Origin: Primorskyibacter flagellatus
Lineage (GTDB): Bacteria; Pseudomonadota; Alphaproteobacteria; Rhodobacterales; Rhodobacteraceae
Assembly (NCBI RefSeq): GCF_900176485.1
Contig: NZ_FWYD01000003.1
Location: forward strand, 186,001-250,000
DNA length: 64,000 bases
Direction: 5' to 3'
Part shown: positions 28,139 through 36,930 of the stretch, piece by piece
How positions within the stretch are numbered: the stretch's first letter is position 1
How the letters are laid out: each line of letters begins with the position of its first letter
The notes under the pieces: model-generated
What the model was told of the DNA's origin: nothing
The model's database searches: none
What the model saw: only the letters and a program-made list of their open reading frames with translations
Made by a program: the position numbers and the translations under genes

Positions 28139-29410
28139 GTGGATCAAAACATAGAGAGCTTTCTGACCGACCTGTTCGAGGCGGCTGTAGATGCCGCTGA
28201 TCCGATGCGGGCACTTGGTCGGGCTTTGCCAGAGCGGCCATCGGGAAAGACTGTGGTGATCGGCGCTGGCAAGGGGGCCGCGCAACTTGCGCAGGCGTTT
28301 GAGCAGCTTTGGGAGGGGCCGCTGGAAGGCGTCGTCGTCACGCGTTACGGGTATAGCGCGCCCTGTAAGCATATCCGCGTCATGGAGGCCGCGCATCCGG
28401 TTCCCGACGAGGCAGGGCTGGCGGCGACCAAAGCCCTTTTCGATGCGGTCGAGGGGTTGGGGCCAGACGATCTGGTGGTTGCGCTGGTGTGCGGCGGCGG
28501 GTCGTCCTTGTTGCCCTGTCCGGCAGAGGGGCTGACCTTCGAAGACGAGATTGCGCTGAACGAATGTTTGCTCGCCTCCGGCGCGCCGATCGGTGTGATG
28601 AACATGATCCGCAAGCAGATCAGCGGCATCAAGGGCGGGCGGTTGGCTTTGGCCGCGCATCCCGCTCGGGTGGTGACGCTGGTCGTGTCGGATGTGCCGG
28701 GGGACGATCCGGCGCAGGTGGCCTCTGGCCCCACCGTCCCGGACCGCACCACGCGAGAGGCCGCAAAGGCCGCGGCGCGCACCTACGGGATTGAGCTGCC
28801 ACCGAAAATCGCGGCCTTTCTGGACGGGGATACGAACCTGCCGCCATTGCCGGACGATCCCGGATTTGATGGCAATGATGTGCGCGTGGTCGCGTCGGCG
28901 GCGCTGTCACTGGAGGCCGCTGAGAAGGCGGCCCGCGCAGCCGGCGTCGAGGCGGTGATCCTGTCCGACGCCATCGAAGGCGAAGCGCGCGAGATTGCCC
29001 GGATGCATGCCGCGATGGCGCGGGAATGCGTGGCCAAGGCCCGGCCCTTTCCGCCCCCTGTCGTGCTGCTGTCGGGCGGTGAGACGACCGTGACCCTGCG
29101 CGCCAAGGGACGTGGCGGGCGCAACACCGAATTCCTGCTGTCCTTTGCGCTGTGCATTGACGGGCAGACCGGCATATCGGCGCTGGCAGCGGATACCGAT
29201 GGCATTGACGGGTCAGAGGACAATGCAGGTGCCTTTGCCGATGGCGATACGGCGGCGTCCATTCGCAAGGCAGGTGCCGATCCGGCAGAGATGCTGTCGA
29301 AAAATGACGCATGGGGGGCGTTCGACGCGGCAGGCACGCTTTTCGTGCCCGGCCCGACAGGCACCAATGTCAATGATTTCCGCGCAATCCTGATCGGCGC
29401 GCTGCCTTAG
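28139..29410 (+). CDS. Glycerate 2-kinase (MOFRL family)
   Basis: A 423-residue protein of the GckA/TtuD group. It has an N-terminal kinase-like domain (VVIGAGKGAAQLAQAF, ALVCGGGSSLLPCPAEG, MIRKQISGIKGGRLA, VVSDVPGDDPAQVASGP) and a C-terminal MOFRL domain (LLSGGETTVTL, GGRNTEFLLSFAL, AADTDGIDGSEDNAGA, SKNDAWGAF). It phosphorylates D-glycerate to 2-phosphoglycerate, serving glyoxylate or serine-cycle type metabolism. The start is a GTG five bases after the end of the permease relic. Confidence 0.92.
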   Translation: MDQNIESFLTDLFEAAVDAADPMRALGRALPERPSGKTVVIGAGKGAAQLAQAFEQLWEGPLEGVVVTRYGYSAPCKHIRVMEAAHPVPDEAGLAATKALFDAVEGLGPDDLVVALVCGGGSSLLPCPAEGLTFEDEIALNECLLASGAPIGVMNMIRKQISGIKGGRLALAAHPARVVTLVVSDVPGDDPAQVASGPTVPDRTTREAAKAAARTYGIELPPKIAAFLDGDTNLPPLPDDPGFDGNDVRVVASAALSLEAAEKAARAAGVEAVILSDAIEGEAREIARMHAAMARECVAKARPFPPPVVLLSGGETTVTLRAKGRGGRNTEFLLSFALCIDGQTGISALAADTDGIDGSEDNAGAFADGDTAASIRKAGADPAEMLSKNDAWGAFDAAGTLFVPGPTGTNVNDFRAILIGALP

Positions 29411-29454
29411 CGCATCAGCCCCTTCCGATCACGACAGCACCGGCGCGGCGAACC

Positions 29455-30348
29455 CTATTGCGGGTTCGCCTCAGAGGACATTCCGTCCAGCCATGCCAGC
29501 AGGTTCTGTGTCACGCTGGCAAGCCAGACACGCAAGGCGTCGATCTGGCCGACATAGGCATTCACGGCGTCGCTCAGGCCCGGCACGGCGTCCTTGATCT
29601 GCGGTGCCATCACATAAATCCCGATCAGGACGACCATCAGCAGCAGCATGGAAAAGAAGCCGCGTGCAAAGCCCGATCCGCCGTCTTTCAGCGTGCCTTG
29701 CGGGGTTTCCAGCGCGTGGGCGTCGGACCCCGCGCGCAGGGTAGAGTTGATCTCTTCAATATCCGGCAGCGCGGCGTTGCGCGTTCCGGCAGCGCCTACA
29801 CCGGCAGCCGTGGTTCCGGCGGCGATTTCCACACCGGCATCCTGATTGCGAATCCGCGCCATGCGTTCACGCGCGATGCGCGCCCGCCTGCTGGCGGCAT
29901 CATCATGCTGGGCAGCTTCAAGCCCCAGTTCCTGCTGGCTTTCCAGACCTTCGGCAGAGCGGACGCGCGCTTCGCGTTCGGCTTCTTCGCGCAGCAGGTC
30001 CGCGATACCTGGATCAAGGCTGCGGCGGGGCGGCTGTGGCGGGGCGGCCTTGTCGACCTCTTCGGCCTCATCCTCGAACTCATCGGCCCATGTGTCCGGG
30101 CTTAGCGTTGCCGGGTCTACGGCCTCTGGCGTACCAGCCGCGTCACCTGATGGGGCGTCCGTCTCCACCTCGGCGTCAGCCGGTTTCGGCGCGGGCTGCG
30201 CTTCGTCAGACAGGACCGGGTCATCCGGTGAATCGGCCTGAAACCATGTGTGTCCGCAGTCCGAGCATTGCACATCGCGCCCGCCCTCCGGGATCACCTC
30301 GGCCGGTACTTCGTATTGCGCGCCGCAATTTGGGCATATAAGCCGCAT
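29455..30348 (-). CDS. Zinc-ribbon (MJ0042-type) single-pass membrane protein
   Basis: A 297-residue protein with an N-terminal zinc ribbon (MRLICPNCGAQYEVP then VQCSDCGHTWF; CxxC twice), a long acidic, low-complexity linker, and one membrane helix near residues 228-247 (FFSMLLLMVVLIGIYVM). Such proteins are common in alphaproteobacteria, usually next to ftsE as here, and have no established role. The ATG at 30348 has a GGGGGG stretch as likely ribosome-binding site. A short hairpin (29447-29455 with 29462-29470) overlaps its 3' end and the convergent glycerate kinase end. Confidence 0.85.
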   Translation of the reverse strand: MRLICPNCGAQYEVPAEVIPEGGRDVQCSDCGHTWFQADSPDDPVLSDEAQPAPKPADAEVETDAPSGDAAGTPEAVDPATLSPDTWADEFEDEAEEVDKAAPPQPPRRSLDPGIADLLREEAEREARVRSAEGLESQQELGLEAAQHDDAASRRARIARERMARIRNQDAGVEIAAGTTAAGVGAAGTRNAALPDIEEINSTLRAGSDAHALETPQGTLKDGGSGFARGFFSMLLLMVVLIGIYVMAPQIKDAVPGLSDAVNAYVGQIDALRVWLASVTQNLLAWLDGMSSEANPQ

Positions 30349-30515
30349 CGTCCCCCCAGTCTTGCCTGCTCGTTCCTTTACGGACCCTTGAACTTGCATC
30401 ATAAGGCCGCCAATGCCCTTGGAAAAGGCCGAATTGGCCGCGAGACGCATTGAAACCGTTTCGATGCTCGGGCACAACAAGGCGTTTCGGGGCGAGCCGT
30501 GAAAGAGAGTATATT

Positions 30516-31193
30516 TTGATCGAGCTGGAGAACGTGGCCTACAGCTATGGCGGGGGCGAGTTGTTTTCGGATATCTCGCTGAAGCTGTCGCGTGGATCGT
30601 TCCATTTCCTGACGGGGCCGTCGGGCGCGGGCAAGACCACCTTTCTGAAACTGTGCTACGGCGCACTGGTCCCGACCGCGGGGCGTGTCGGCCTGTTCGG
30701 TGCTGATCTGCATGACATGAGCCGCGATGACGTTGCCCATTGCCGTCGCCGTATCGGTGTCGTGCATCAGGATTGTCAGTTTCTGGATCATCTGCCTGTG
30801 GCGGAAAACGTTGCCCTGCCACTGACCGTGTCCGGGCAGGACAAGCCGACCGAACTGGTCAACCTCAAGGAATTGATGTCCTGGGTCGGGATCACGTCGC
30901 GTGCAGGTGCGTTGCCACCCGAACTGTCGGGCGGAGAGCGGCAACGCGTGGCGCTGGCGCGGGCGCTGATCATGTCGCCTGACGTGATTCTGGCGGACGA
31001 ACCGACGGGCAATGTTGATTGGGAGATGTCCCAGCGGCTGATGCGCCTGCTGATAGAGCTGAACCGCATGGGCAAGACCGTGGTGATCGCCACCCATGAC
31101 CTTGGCTTGATCCGCGCCACAAAAGCGCATGTCCAAAGCCGGGTTCTAAGGATCACTGATCGGCGGATGCAATTGGCGGGGGCGGATCTTTGA
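30516..31193 (+). CDS. ftsE: Cell division ATP-binding protein FtsE
   Basis: The ATPase of the FtsEX complex, which controls peptidoglycan hydrolases at the division site. The 225-residue product has Walker A GPSGAGKTT with Lys40, the signature LSGGERQRVALARAL, and Walker B VILADEPTGN. The start is a TTG at 30516, giving (M)IELENVAYSYGGG, the family opening, with GAGAG upstream. An ATG at 30450 is in frame but adds a meaningless 22-residue extension. It overlaps ftsX by four bases. Confidence 0.95.
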   Translation: MIELENVAYSYGGGELFSDISLKLSRGSFHFLTGPSGAGKTTFLKLCYGALVPTAGRVGLFGADLHDMSRDDVAHCRRRIGVVHQDCQFLDHLPVAENVALPLTVSGQDKPTELVNLKELMSWVGITSRAGALPPELSGGERQRVALARALIMSPDVILADEPTGNVDWEMSQRLMRLLIELNRMGKTVVIATHDLGLIRATKAHVQSRVLRITDRRMQLAGADL

Positions 31194-32095
31194 AACAATA
31201 TCTTTCCGTGCTGAAGCGGGTTTTCACCCGCGACGCCGCCGCCGACCGGGTGGTTCCGCCCACCGGGATCACCGCAAGGCTGACCCTGTTCTCTGCCGGG
31301 GCGATGGCGTTCCTTGCGGTGTTTGCGCTGGCACTGTCATTGGCCGCTGGCCGGTTGGCCGATCGGTGGGGCGAAGACCTTGCGCGCTCGTCCACCATCC
31401 GCATTTCCGCCCCGGCAGATCAATTGTCCGCCCAGACCGCCGCCGCGTTGCGGGTGCTGGAGGAAACGCCGGGCATTGCCAGTGTCCGCGCGCTTGATGC
31501 CGAGGAACAGCGCGCCCTGCTGGAGCCTTGGTTCGGCCCCGATCTGCCGGTCGAGACGCTGCCCATCCCGCAACTGATCGAGGTGGTAGAGGCCGATGTC
31601 GGCCTTGATGCCGAAGGATTGCGCCTGCGCCTGTCGGCAGAGGTCCCCGGTGCCGTGCTGGACGATCATACAAGGTGGCGGCGTCCGATGATCGCCGCCG
31701 CATCGCGACTGCGGTTGATGGGCTGGGTCTGCATTCTTCTGCTGGTCGGCGCGGTGGCGGCGATGATCACGCTGGCCGCGAATGCGGCGCTGGCGGCGAA
31801 TGCGCGCGTGATTTCGGTTCTGCGGCTGGTCGGCGCGACGGATGACTATATCGCTGATGCCTTCGTGCGGCGTTTTACCCTGCGCGCCTTATTGGGCGCG
31901 GGCCTTGGCACGCTTGCAGGTCTGCTGGCGATTATGGCACTGCCGGGTGTGGGAGAGACCGGCGGCATTCTGACCGGGCTGGGCTTTCAGGGCTGGCATT
32001 GGATCCTGCCGCTTCTTGTGCCGCCGCTTGCCGCCGCTGTGGCGTTTCTGGCCACTCAGATCGCCGCCCGCCGCGCCCTGACGGAGCTTGCCTGA
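31190..32095 (+). CDS. ftsX: Cell division protein FtsX
   Basis: The membrane partner of FtsE: 301 residues with a cytoplasmic N-terminus, a first helix near 35-53, a periplasmic domain (55-170) that would contact a hydrolase activator, and three C-terminal helices. The start codon is TTG at 31190, overlapping the ftsE stop (TTGA). plsC follows after one base, so the three genes form one transcript. Confidence 0.92.
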   Translation: MKQYLSVLKRVFTRDAAADRVVPPTGITARLTLFSAGAMAFLAVFALALSLAAGRLADRWGEDLARSSTIRISAPADQLSAQTAAALRVLEETPGIASVRALDAEEQRALLEPWFGPDLPVETLPIPQLIEVVEADVGLDAEGLRLRLSAEVPGAVLDDHTRWRRPMIAAASRLRLMGWVCILLLVGAVAAMITLAANAALAANARVISVLRLVGATDDYIADAFVRRFTLRALLGAGLGTLAGLLAIMALPGVGETGGILTGLGFQGWHWILPLLVPPLAAAVAFLATQIAARRALTELA

Positions 32096-32096
32096 C

Positions 32097-32849
32097 ATGT
32101 CCTACGCAATCCAATGGCTGCGCTCGCTGTTCTTCGTGGCGCAGATGTACCTGATGATGGCGGTGCTGGCGGTGTTCTTCACCCCTTGGGCCATTTTCGA
32201 CCGCAGCGGTGCCTATGCGGGTGTACGGACCTATTGCCGCTGGGTGCGCTGGACAGCTGGCTGGATGTGCGGCTTGCGCAGCGAAGTGCGCGGCATCGTG
32301 CCTACAGACGAGGTTTTGGTCGCCTCGAAACATCAAAGCTTCTTCGACATCATCATCATCGTCAGCGTGCTACCGAAGCCCAAGTTCATCATGAAAGCGT
32401 CGTTGCGCCGCGCACCGATCCTTGGCTGGTATGCCAAGCGCATCGGCTGCATCGCCGTTGATCGTGGCAAACGTGCCGAGGCGATGCGCCAGATGATCCG
32501 CGACGTGACGCGTGGCGACGCCCCCGCTGGCCAGCTTATCATCTATCCACAAGGAACGCGTGTCGCGCCGGACGCCACCAAGCCCTATAAGATCGGCACC
32601 GCCGTCCTGTACCGCGAAACCGGGCAGGATTGCGTGCCCGCCGCAACCAATGTCGGCGTGTTCTGGCCGCGCACCGGAATTTACCGCAAACCAGGTCTGG
32701 CCGTGGTCGAGTTTCTGGAGCCGATACGCGCAGGATTGAACAATAGCAGCTTCATGGCGCAGCTTGAAGATGTGGTTGAAAGCCGATCGATCGCGCTGAT
32801 GGCGGAGGCTGGGTTTGATGCGCGTCCTGTTGAAAAAAGAGCCGACTGA
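32097..32849 (+). CDS. plsC: 1-acyl-sn-glycerol-3-phosphate acyltransferase
   Basis: A 250-residue membrane-associated enzyme that acylates lysophosphatidic acid to phosphatidic acid. It has an N-terminal membrane segment, the catalytic HQSFFD (His79, Asp84), and the IYPQGTR motif near residue 145. It starts one base after the ftsX stop; a TTG three codons earlier is possible. It is convergent with lpd, with 150 bp of non-coding sequence between. Confidence 0.93.
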   Translation: MSYAIQWLRSLFFVAQMYLMMAVLAVFFTPWAIFDRSGAYAGVRTYCRWVRWTAGWMCGLRSEVRGIVPTDEVLVASKHQSFFDIIIIVSVLPKPKFIMKASLRRAPILGWYAKRIGCIAVDRGKRAEAMRQMIRDVTRGDAPAGQLIIYPQGTRVAPDATKPYKIGTAVLYRETGQDCVPAATNVGVFWPRTGIYRKPGLAVVEFLEPIRAGLNNSSFMAQLEDVVESRSIALMAEAGFDARPVEKRAD

Positions 32850-32997
32850 GACCCTCTAAGCCAGGTTGGGGGCTGCATCGTTGCGCAAGCGCGCGCCCAA
32901 TTGAGGGCACTCGTGCCGCGTTTGGGGCACGGGGTTGCGTGACCGGCAATGCCTCTGAAATTTGCCGGGACGCAGGAAATGACGCCCCGGCGAAAGA

Positions 32998-34386
32998 TCA
33001 CATATGGATCGCACCGTCACCGCAGGCGAGCGCGGCCTCGCGCACGGCTTCGGAGAAGGTCGGGTGGGCGTGGCAGGTCATCGCCAGATCCTCGGCGCTG
33101 GCACCGAATTCCATCGAGACGCAGACCTCATGGATCAGATCGCCGGCCGCCGGGCCGATGATATGCGCGCCAAGGATACGGTCCGTTTCCTTGTCGGCGA
33201 TCAGCTTGACGAAACCGTCAGCCGCGAACATCGCTTTCGCCCGACCATTGCCCATGAAAGAGAATTTGCCGATCTTGTAGGCGCGGCCACTTTCCTTGAC
33301 CTGTTCTTCGGTCTGGCCGACGGTGGCGACCTCGGGGTGGGTGTAGACCACGCCGGGGATCACGCCGTAATTCACATGACCATGCTTGCCCGCGATGGTT
33401 TCCGCGGCCGCCATGCCCTCATCCTCGGCCTTATGCGCCAGCATCGGGCCTGCGATGGCATCGCCGATGGCGTAGATGCCCTTGACGTTGGTCTGCCAGT
33501 GATCGTCGGTCTTGATCTGACCACGATCCGTCATTTCGACGCCGAGCGCATCCAGTCCAAGGCCGTCCGTGTAAGGCTTGCGTCCGGTTGCCACCAGTAC
33601 GACATCGGCGTCCAGAACCTCTTCGCTGTCGTCTTTCTTCAGCTTGTAGGTGACTTTGGCCTTGGTCTTGGTCGTCTCGACGCCCTGCACGGCGGCACCA
33701 AGGATGAAGTTCAGCCCCTGCTTGGCAAGGATCTTCTGGAATTGCTTCTGCACCTCGCGGTCCATGCCGGGGGTGATCGCATCGAGATATTCAACCACTG
33801 TCACTTCGGTGCCGAGACGCGCATAGACAGAGCCCATCTCCAGCCCGATGACACCCGCGCCGATCACGACCATCTTCTTGGGGATTTTTGCCAGTTCGAG
33901 CGCGCCGGTGGAGGTCACGACGATTTTTTCGTCCACCTCGACACCCGGCAGGCTGCTGGCCTCGGACCCGGTGGCGATGATGATGTTCTTGGCGTCATGG
34001 ACCTCATCGCCGACCTTGACCTTGCCCGCCTCGGGGATGGAGCCCCACCCCTTCAGCCAATCGACCTTGTTCTTCTTGAACAGGAATTCGATGCCTTTGG
34101 TATTCTGGCCGATCACCTCGTCCTTGTAGGCGATCATCTGCTTCCAGTCGACGGAGGGGGATTTTCCCTTCAGGCCCATCTTGGCAAAATTATGCTCTGC
34201 CTCGTGCAACTGATGTGTGGCGTGCAAGAGCGCCTTGGACGGGATGCAGCCGACGTTCAGGCAGGTGCCGCCCAGGGTTTCACGCCCTTCGACGCAGGCG
34301 GTTTTCAGGCCCAGCTGTGCCGCGCGGATTGCCGCGACATAGCCACCGGGGCCGGAGCCGATGATGATGACATCATAATTCGCCAT
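32998..34386 (-). CDS. lpd: Dihydrolipoyl dehydrogenase (E3)
   Basis: A 462-residue flavoprotein that reoxidises lipoyl groups. Visible are the FAD loop [20 protein letters not shown], the redox disulfide [13 protein letters not shown] (Cys42, Cys47), the NAD loop [20 protein letters not shown], and the C-terminal [11 protein letters not shown] with the active-site His. Its place after odhA and odhB marks it as the E3 of the 2-oxoglutarate dehydrogenase complex, perhaps shared with others. A repeat element and 132 bp separate it from the gene upstream. Confidence 0.96.
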   Translation of the reverse strand: MANYDVIIIGSGPGGYVAAIRAAQLGLKTACVEGRETLGGTCLNVGCIPSKALLHATHQLHEAEHNFAKMGLKGKSPSVDWKQMIAYKDEVIGQNTKGIEFLFKKNKVDWLKGWGSIPEAGKVKVGDEVHDAKNIIIATGSEASSLPGVEVDEKIVVTSTGALELAKIPKKMVVIGAGVIGLEMGSVYARLGTEVTVVEYLDAITPGMDREVQKQFQKILAKQGLNFILGAAVQGVETTKTKAKVTYKLKKDDSEEVLDADVVLVATGRKPYTDGLGLDALGVEMTDRGQIKTDDHWQTNVKGIYAIGDAIAGPMLAHKAEDEGMAAAETIAGKHGHVNYGVIPGVVYTHPEVATVGQTEEQVKESGRAYKIGKFSFMGNGRAKAMFAADGFVKLIADKETDRILGAHIIGPAAGDLIHEVCVSMEFGASAEDLAMTCHAHPTFSEAVREAALACGDGAIHM

Positions 34387-34405
34387 GGGAAGTTCCTTTC
34401 TTATG

Positions 34406-34477
34406 AGGGGGGAAGGGGGCGCTGCCCCCCGTCGCCTTGCGGCGCCTCCCCCCGGAGTATTTTCGCCAAGAAGAAGG
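34406..34477 (+). repeat. Dispersed palindromic repeat, copy B
   Basis: G-rich and C-rich arms (GGGGGAAGGGGGCGC with GCCCCCCGTCGCC, then GGCGCCTCCCC) precede CCCCGGAGTATTTTCGCCAAG. This is the same plan as copies A and C with a larger palindromic head. It lies directly upstream of lpd, so a terminator-only role does not fit it. Confidence 0.65.
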
Positions 34478-34518
34478 GTGGGGCCGGGTGTTGTGTTCGG
34501 CGGGGTGGCGGTATTGTT

Positions 34519-34908
34519 TCATAGCAGGGTCAATACAAGCATGAGGGTTGTGGCCACAAAGCCGATGAACCAGATCAGCGAACGCCAAGGGGACCACCCG
34601 AACAGATAGGCAGGGATATAGAGAAGGCGGGCGCAGAGGTAGGTCAGCGCGCAGAGGGCGGTGAGCTTGCCACCCTTGTCGGCATAGGTGACGACCAGGC
34701 AGGCGATGGAGAAGAGGATCAGCCCTTCGAAATGGTTGTTCATCGCCCGCTGCGCGCGGCCCGCGAAGCCGGTGAGTTCGCGTGGCTCGTCGCGCGGCGA
34801 GGCCGCGTATTTGCGGCCGACCTGCTTTTGGGCGCTGATCGAGTAGATCAGGAAGTGCACGACCTGAAGCAGGGCGGCGAGGGTGAGGGCGGTGAGTTCT
34901 GGGGTCAT
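34519..34908 (-). CDS. MAPEG-family membrane protein
   Basis: A 129-residue protein with four hydrophobic segments and the pattern GRAQRAMNNHFEGLILFSIACL then ARLLYIPAYLFGW, the signature of the MAPEG group (membrane-associated eicosanoid/glutathione metabolism). The bacterial substrate is unknown. It starts one base after the stop of the low-GC gene upstream (TGAcATG), so it belongs to the odh transcript. Confidence 0.85.
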   Translation of the reverse strand: MTPELTALTLAALLQVVHFLIYSISAQKQVGRKYAASPRDEPRELTGFAGRAQRAMNNHFEGLILFSIACLVVTYADKGGKLTALCALTYLCARLLYIPAYLFGWSPWRSLIWFIGFVATTLMLVLTLL

Positions 34909-34909
34909 G

Positions 34910-35413
34910 TCACTCGTCTTTGTTGCTAGTGGCGGAAACACCCGTGATCTTGCCCTGAAGGACAGCGCCAAGTATCGAGTTTGATGCGCCATTTTTAATG
35001 AAATCTATCGTCTCAGGTTGCATCGCTTGGATCTTCTGAATCAATTCCAACTTTCGCTGTGCGAGTTCTAAATGCCGTTCGTCTCTATTAAGACGCCTGT
35101 CATTCCGAGCGATCCAAAGGTTAATCAAAAACTCCAAAAATAGTCTGATTTGTTCGATGATCTTCGCTGCTCCAAGCACGTCGAATGATCCAGGCGACGC
35201 ATAGGAAAAACGAGAAAGATACAGGTGGTAGCGGAATGTAGTGTTTGGAGCGAGGGTAGCACTTCCATCGAAAGGATCAACTTTCGGTGGATATAGTCCA
35301 AAACGTACAATACTCCCGTCGATGAAATAACCTGCGAGAGCTTCGAGGCTGTCCAAAACCTCAGCAAGCTCTCGCACAGACCATTCTCCATCTATGTCGA
35401 TGGTTAGCAGCAT
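34910..35413 (-). CDS. Protein of unknown function, low GC, coupled to odhB
   Basis: A 167-residue protein I do not recognise. The N-terminal half looks like a compact alpha/beta domain (LLTIDIDGEWSVRELAEVLDS) ending in RFSYASPGSFDVLG. The C-terminal half is amphipathic, a hydrophobic helix (about 95-105) followed by a charged coiled-coil-like stretch (about 108-140). No signal peptide. Bases are AT-richer than neighbours: 35041-35160 has 49 G/C in 120. The start overlaps the odhB stop by one base (TAATG) and the stop is one base from the MAPEG start. So although it looks foreign, it is translated as part of the TCA operon. Confidence 0.72.
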   Translation of the reverse strand: MLLTIDIDGEWSVRELAEVLDSLEALAGYFIDGSIVRFGLYPPKVDPFDGSATLAPNTTFRYHLYLSRFSYASPGSFDVLGAAKIIEQIRLFLEFLINLWIARNDRRLNRDERHLELAQRKLELIQKIQAMQPETIDFIKNGASNSILGAVLQGKITGVSATSNKDE

Positions 35414-36927
35414 TACAAATCCATCAACAACCGCCGCGGATCCTCCAGCGCTTCCTTGACGCGCACAAGGAAGGTCACGGCGCCTTTGCCGTCAACGATG
35501 CGGTGATCGTAGCTGAGCGCCAGATACATCATCGGGCGGATCTTGATCTCGCCGTTGACGACCATCGGGCGGTCCTGGATCTTGTGCATGCCGAGGATAC
35601 CCGATTGCGGCGGGTTCAGGATCGGCGAGGACATGAGCGATCCGTAGACACCGCCGTTGGAGATTGTGAACGTACCGCCCTGCATCTCTGCCATGGACAG
35701 CTTGCCGTCACGGGCGCGCTTGCCCTTTTCGCCGATGGCCTTCTCGATCTCGGCAAAGGACATCTGGTCGGCATCCCGGATCACCGGGACCACCAGACCC
35801 TGCGGGGTGCCGGCCGCAATGCCCATATGCACGAAGTTCTTGTAGACGATGTCGGTGCCGTCGATCTCTGCGTTGACTTCGGGAACCTCTTTTAGCGCGT
35901 GACAGCAGGCCTTGGTGAAGAAGGACATGAAGCCCAGCTTGACGCCGTGCTTTTTCTCGAACAACTCCTTGTATTCCTTCCGCAACGCCATGGTTTCGGT
36001 CATGTCCACCTCGTTATAGGTGGTCAGGATGGCGGCGGCGTTCTGCGCGTCCTTGAGGCGGCGGGCAATGGTCTGGCGCAGGCGCGTCATCTTCACGCGT
36101 TCTTCGCGCGACGCATCATCGGCGGAAACGGGGGCACGCGGGGCGGGCGCGGTCGCCGCAGGCGCCGGGGCCGATGCCGCAGCAGCCACAGCCTTTGCCA
36201 CGTCCTCCTTCATCACCCGGCCGTCCCGGCCAGAGCCGCTGACCTGGTCGCGGCTGATGCCCGCTTCGGCCATGGCCTTCTTGGCAGAGGGCGCGTCCTC
36301 GACATCCTTGCCACCTTTGCTGGCAGTTTCCTCTTTTGCGGGGGCTTCTTCAGAGGATGCCGCCGCGCCTGCGCTGTCGCCGATCACGGCCAGCTTGGCA
36401 GAGGCATCGACGGTGGTGCCTTCTGGTGCCACGATTTCCGACAACACGCCGGCGGCTGGAGAAGGCACCTCGACGGAGACCTTGTCTGTTTCCAACTCGC
36501 AGAGCATTTCGTCCTGCGCGACACTGTCTCCGACCTTCTTGAACCAGGTCGAAACCGTCGCCTCGGACACGGACTCGCCCAGCGTGGGAACCATGACGTC
36601 AACAGACTTGCCGCCGCTTTTGGGGGCCTCGGCGGCCTTTTCCGCTTTTTCGGAAGGGCGTTCCTCAGGGGTCTCGGGGCCAGCTTCACCAGCCTCGGCG
36701 ATATTGGCCAATAGCGCGTCAACGCCAACGGTCTCGCCCTCTTGTGCGACAATATCGGCCAGCTTGCCAGCAACGGGCGAGGGCACTTCGACGGTCACCT
36801 TGTCGGTTTCCAGCTCGCACAGCATTTCGTCAACGCTCACTGTGTCGCCGGGTTTCTTGAACCAGGTTGCGACGGTGGCCTCTGTCACGGATTCGCCCAA
36901 GGTAGGGACGCGTACTTCGGTCGTCAT
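35413..36927 (-). CDS. odhB: 2-oxoglutarate dehydrogenase E2 (dihydrolipoamide succinyltransferase), two lipoyl domains
   Basis: The E2 core of the 2-oxoglutarate dehydrogenase complex, 504 residues. It has two lipoyl domains, with lipoyl lysines Lys43 ([10 protein letters not shown]) and Lys149 ([10 protein letters not shown]), separated by acidic linkers. A peripheral-subunit-binding domain (about 218-252) and a catalytic domain with SYDHRIVDG (His475) follow. Most E2o proteins have a single lipoyl domain; two are seen in some relatives of this group. It follows odhA by three bases. Confidence 0.96.
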   Translation of the reverse strand: MTTEVRVPTLGESVTEATVATWFKKPGDTVSVDEMLCELETDKVTVEVPSPVAGKLADIVAQEGETVGVDALLANIAEAGEAGPETPEERPSEKAEKAAEAPKSGGKSVDVMVPTLGESVSEATVSTWFKKVGDSVAQDEMLCELETDKVSVEVPSPAAGVLSEIVAPEGTTVDASAKLAVIGDSAGAAASSEEAPAKEETASKGGKDVEDAPSAKKAMAEAGISRDQVSGSGRDGRVMKEDVAKAVAAAASAPAPAATAPAPRAPVSADDASREERVKMTRLRQTIARRLKDAQNAAAILTTYNEVDMTETMALRKEYKELFEKKHGVKLGFMSFFTKACCHALKEVPEVNAEIDGTDIVYKNFVHMGIAAGTPQGLVVPVIRDADQMSFAEIEKAIGEKGKRARDGKLSMAEMQGGTFTISNGGVYGSLMSSPILNPPQSGILGMHKIQDRPMVVNGEIKIRPMMYLALSYDHRIVDGKGAVTFLVRVKEALEDPRRLLMDL

Positions 36928-36930
36928 CGG

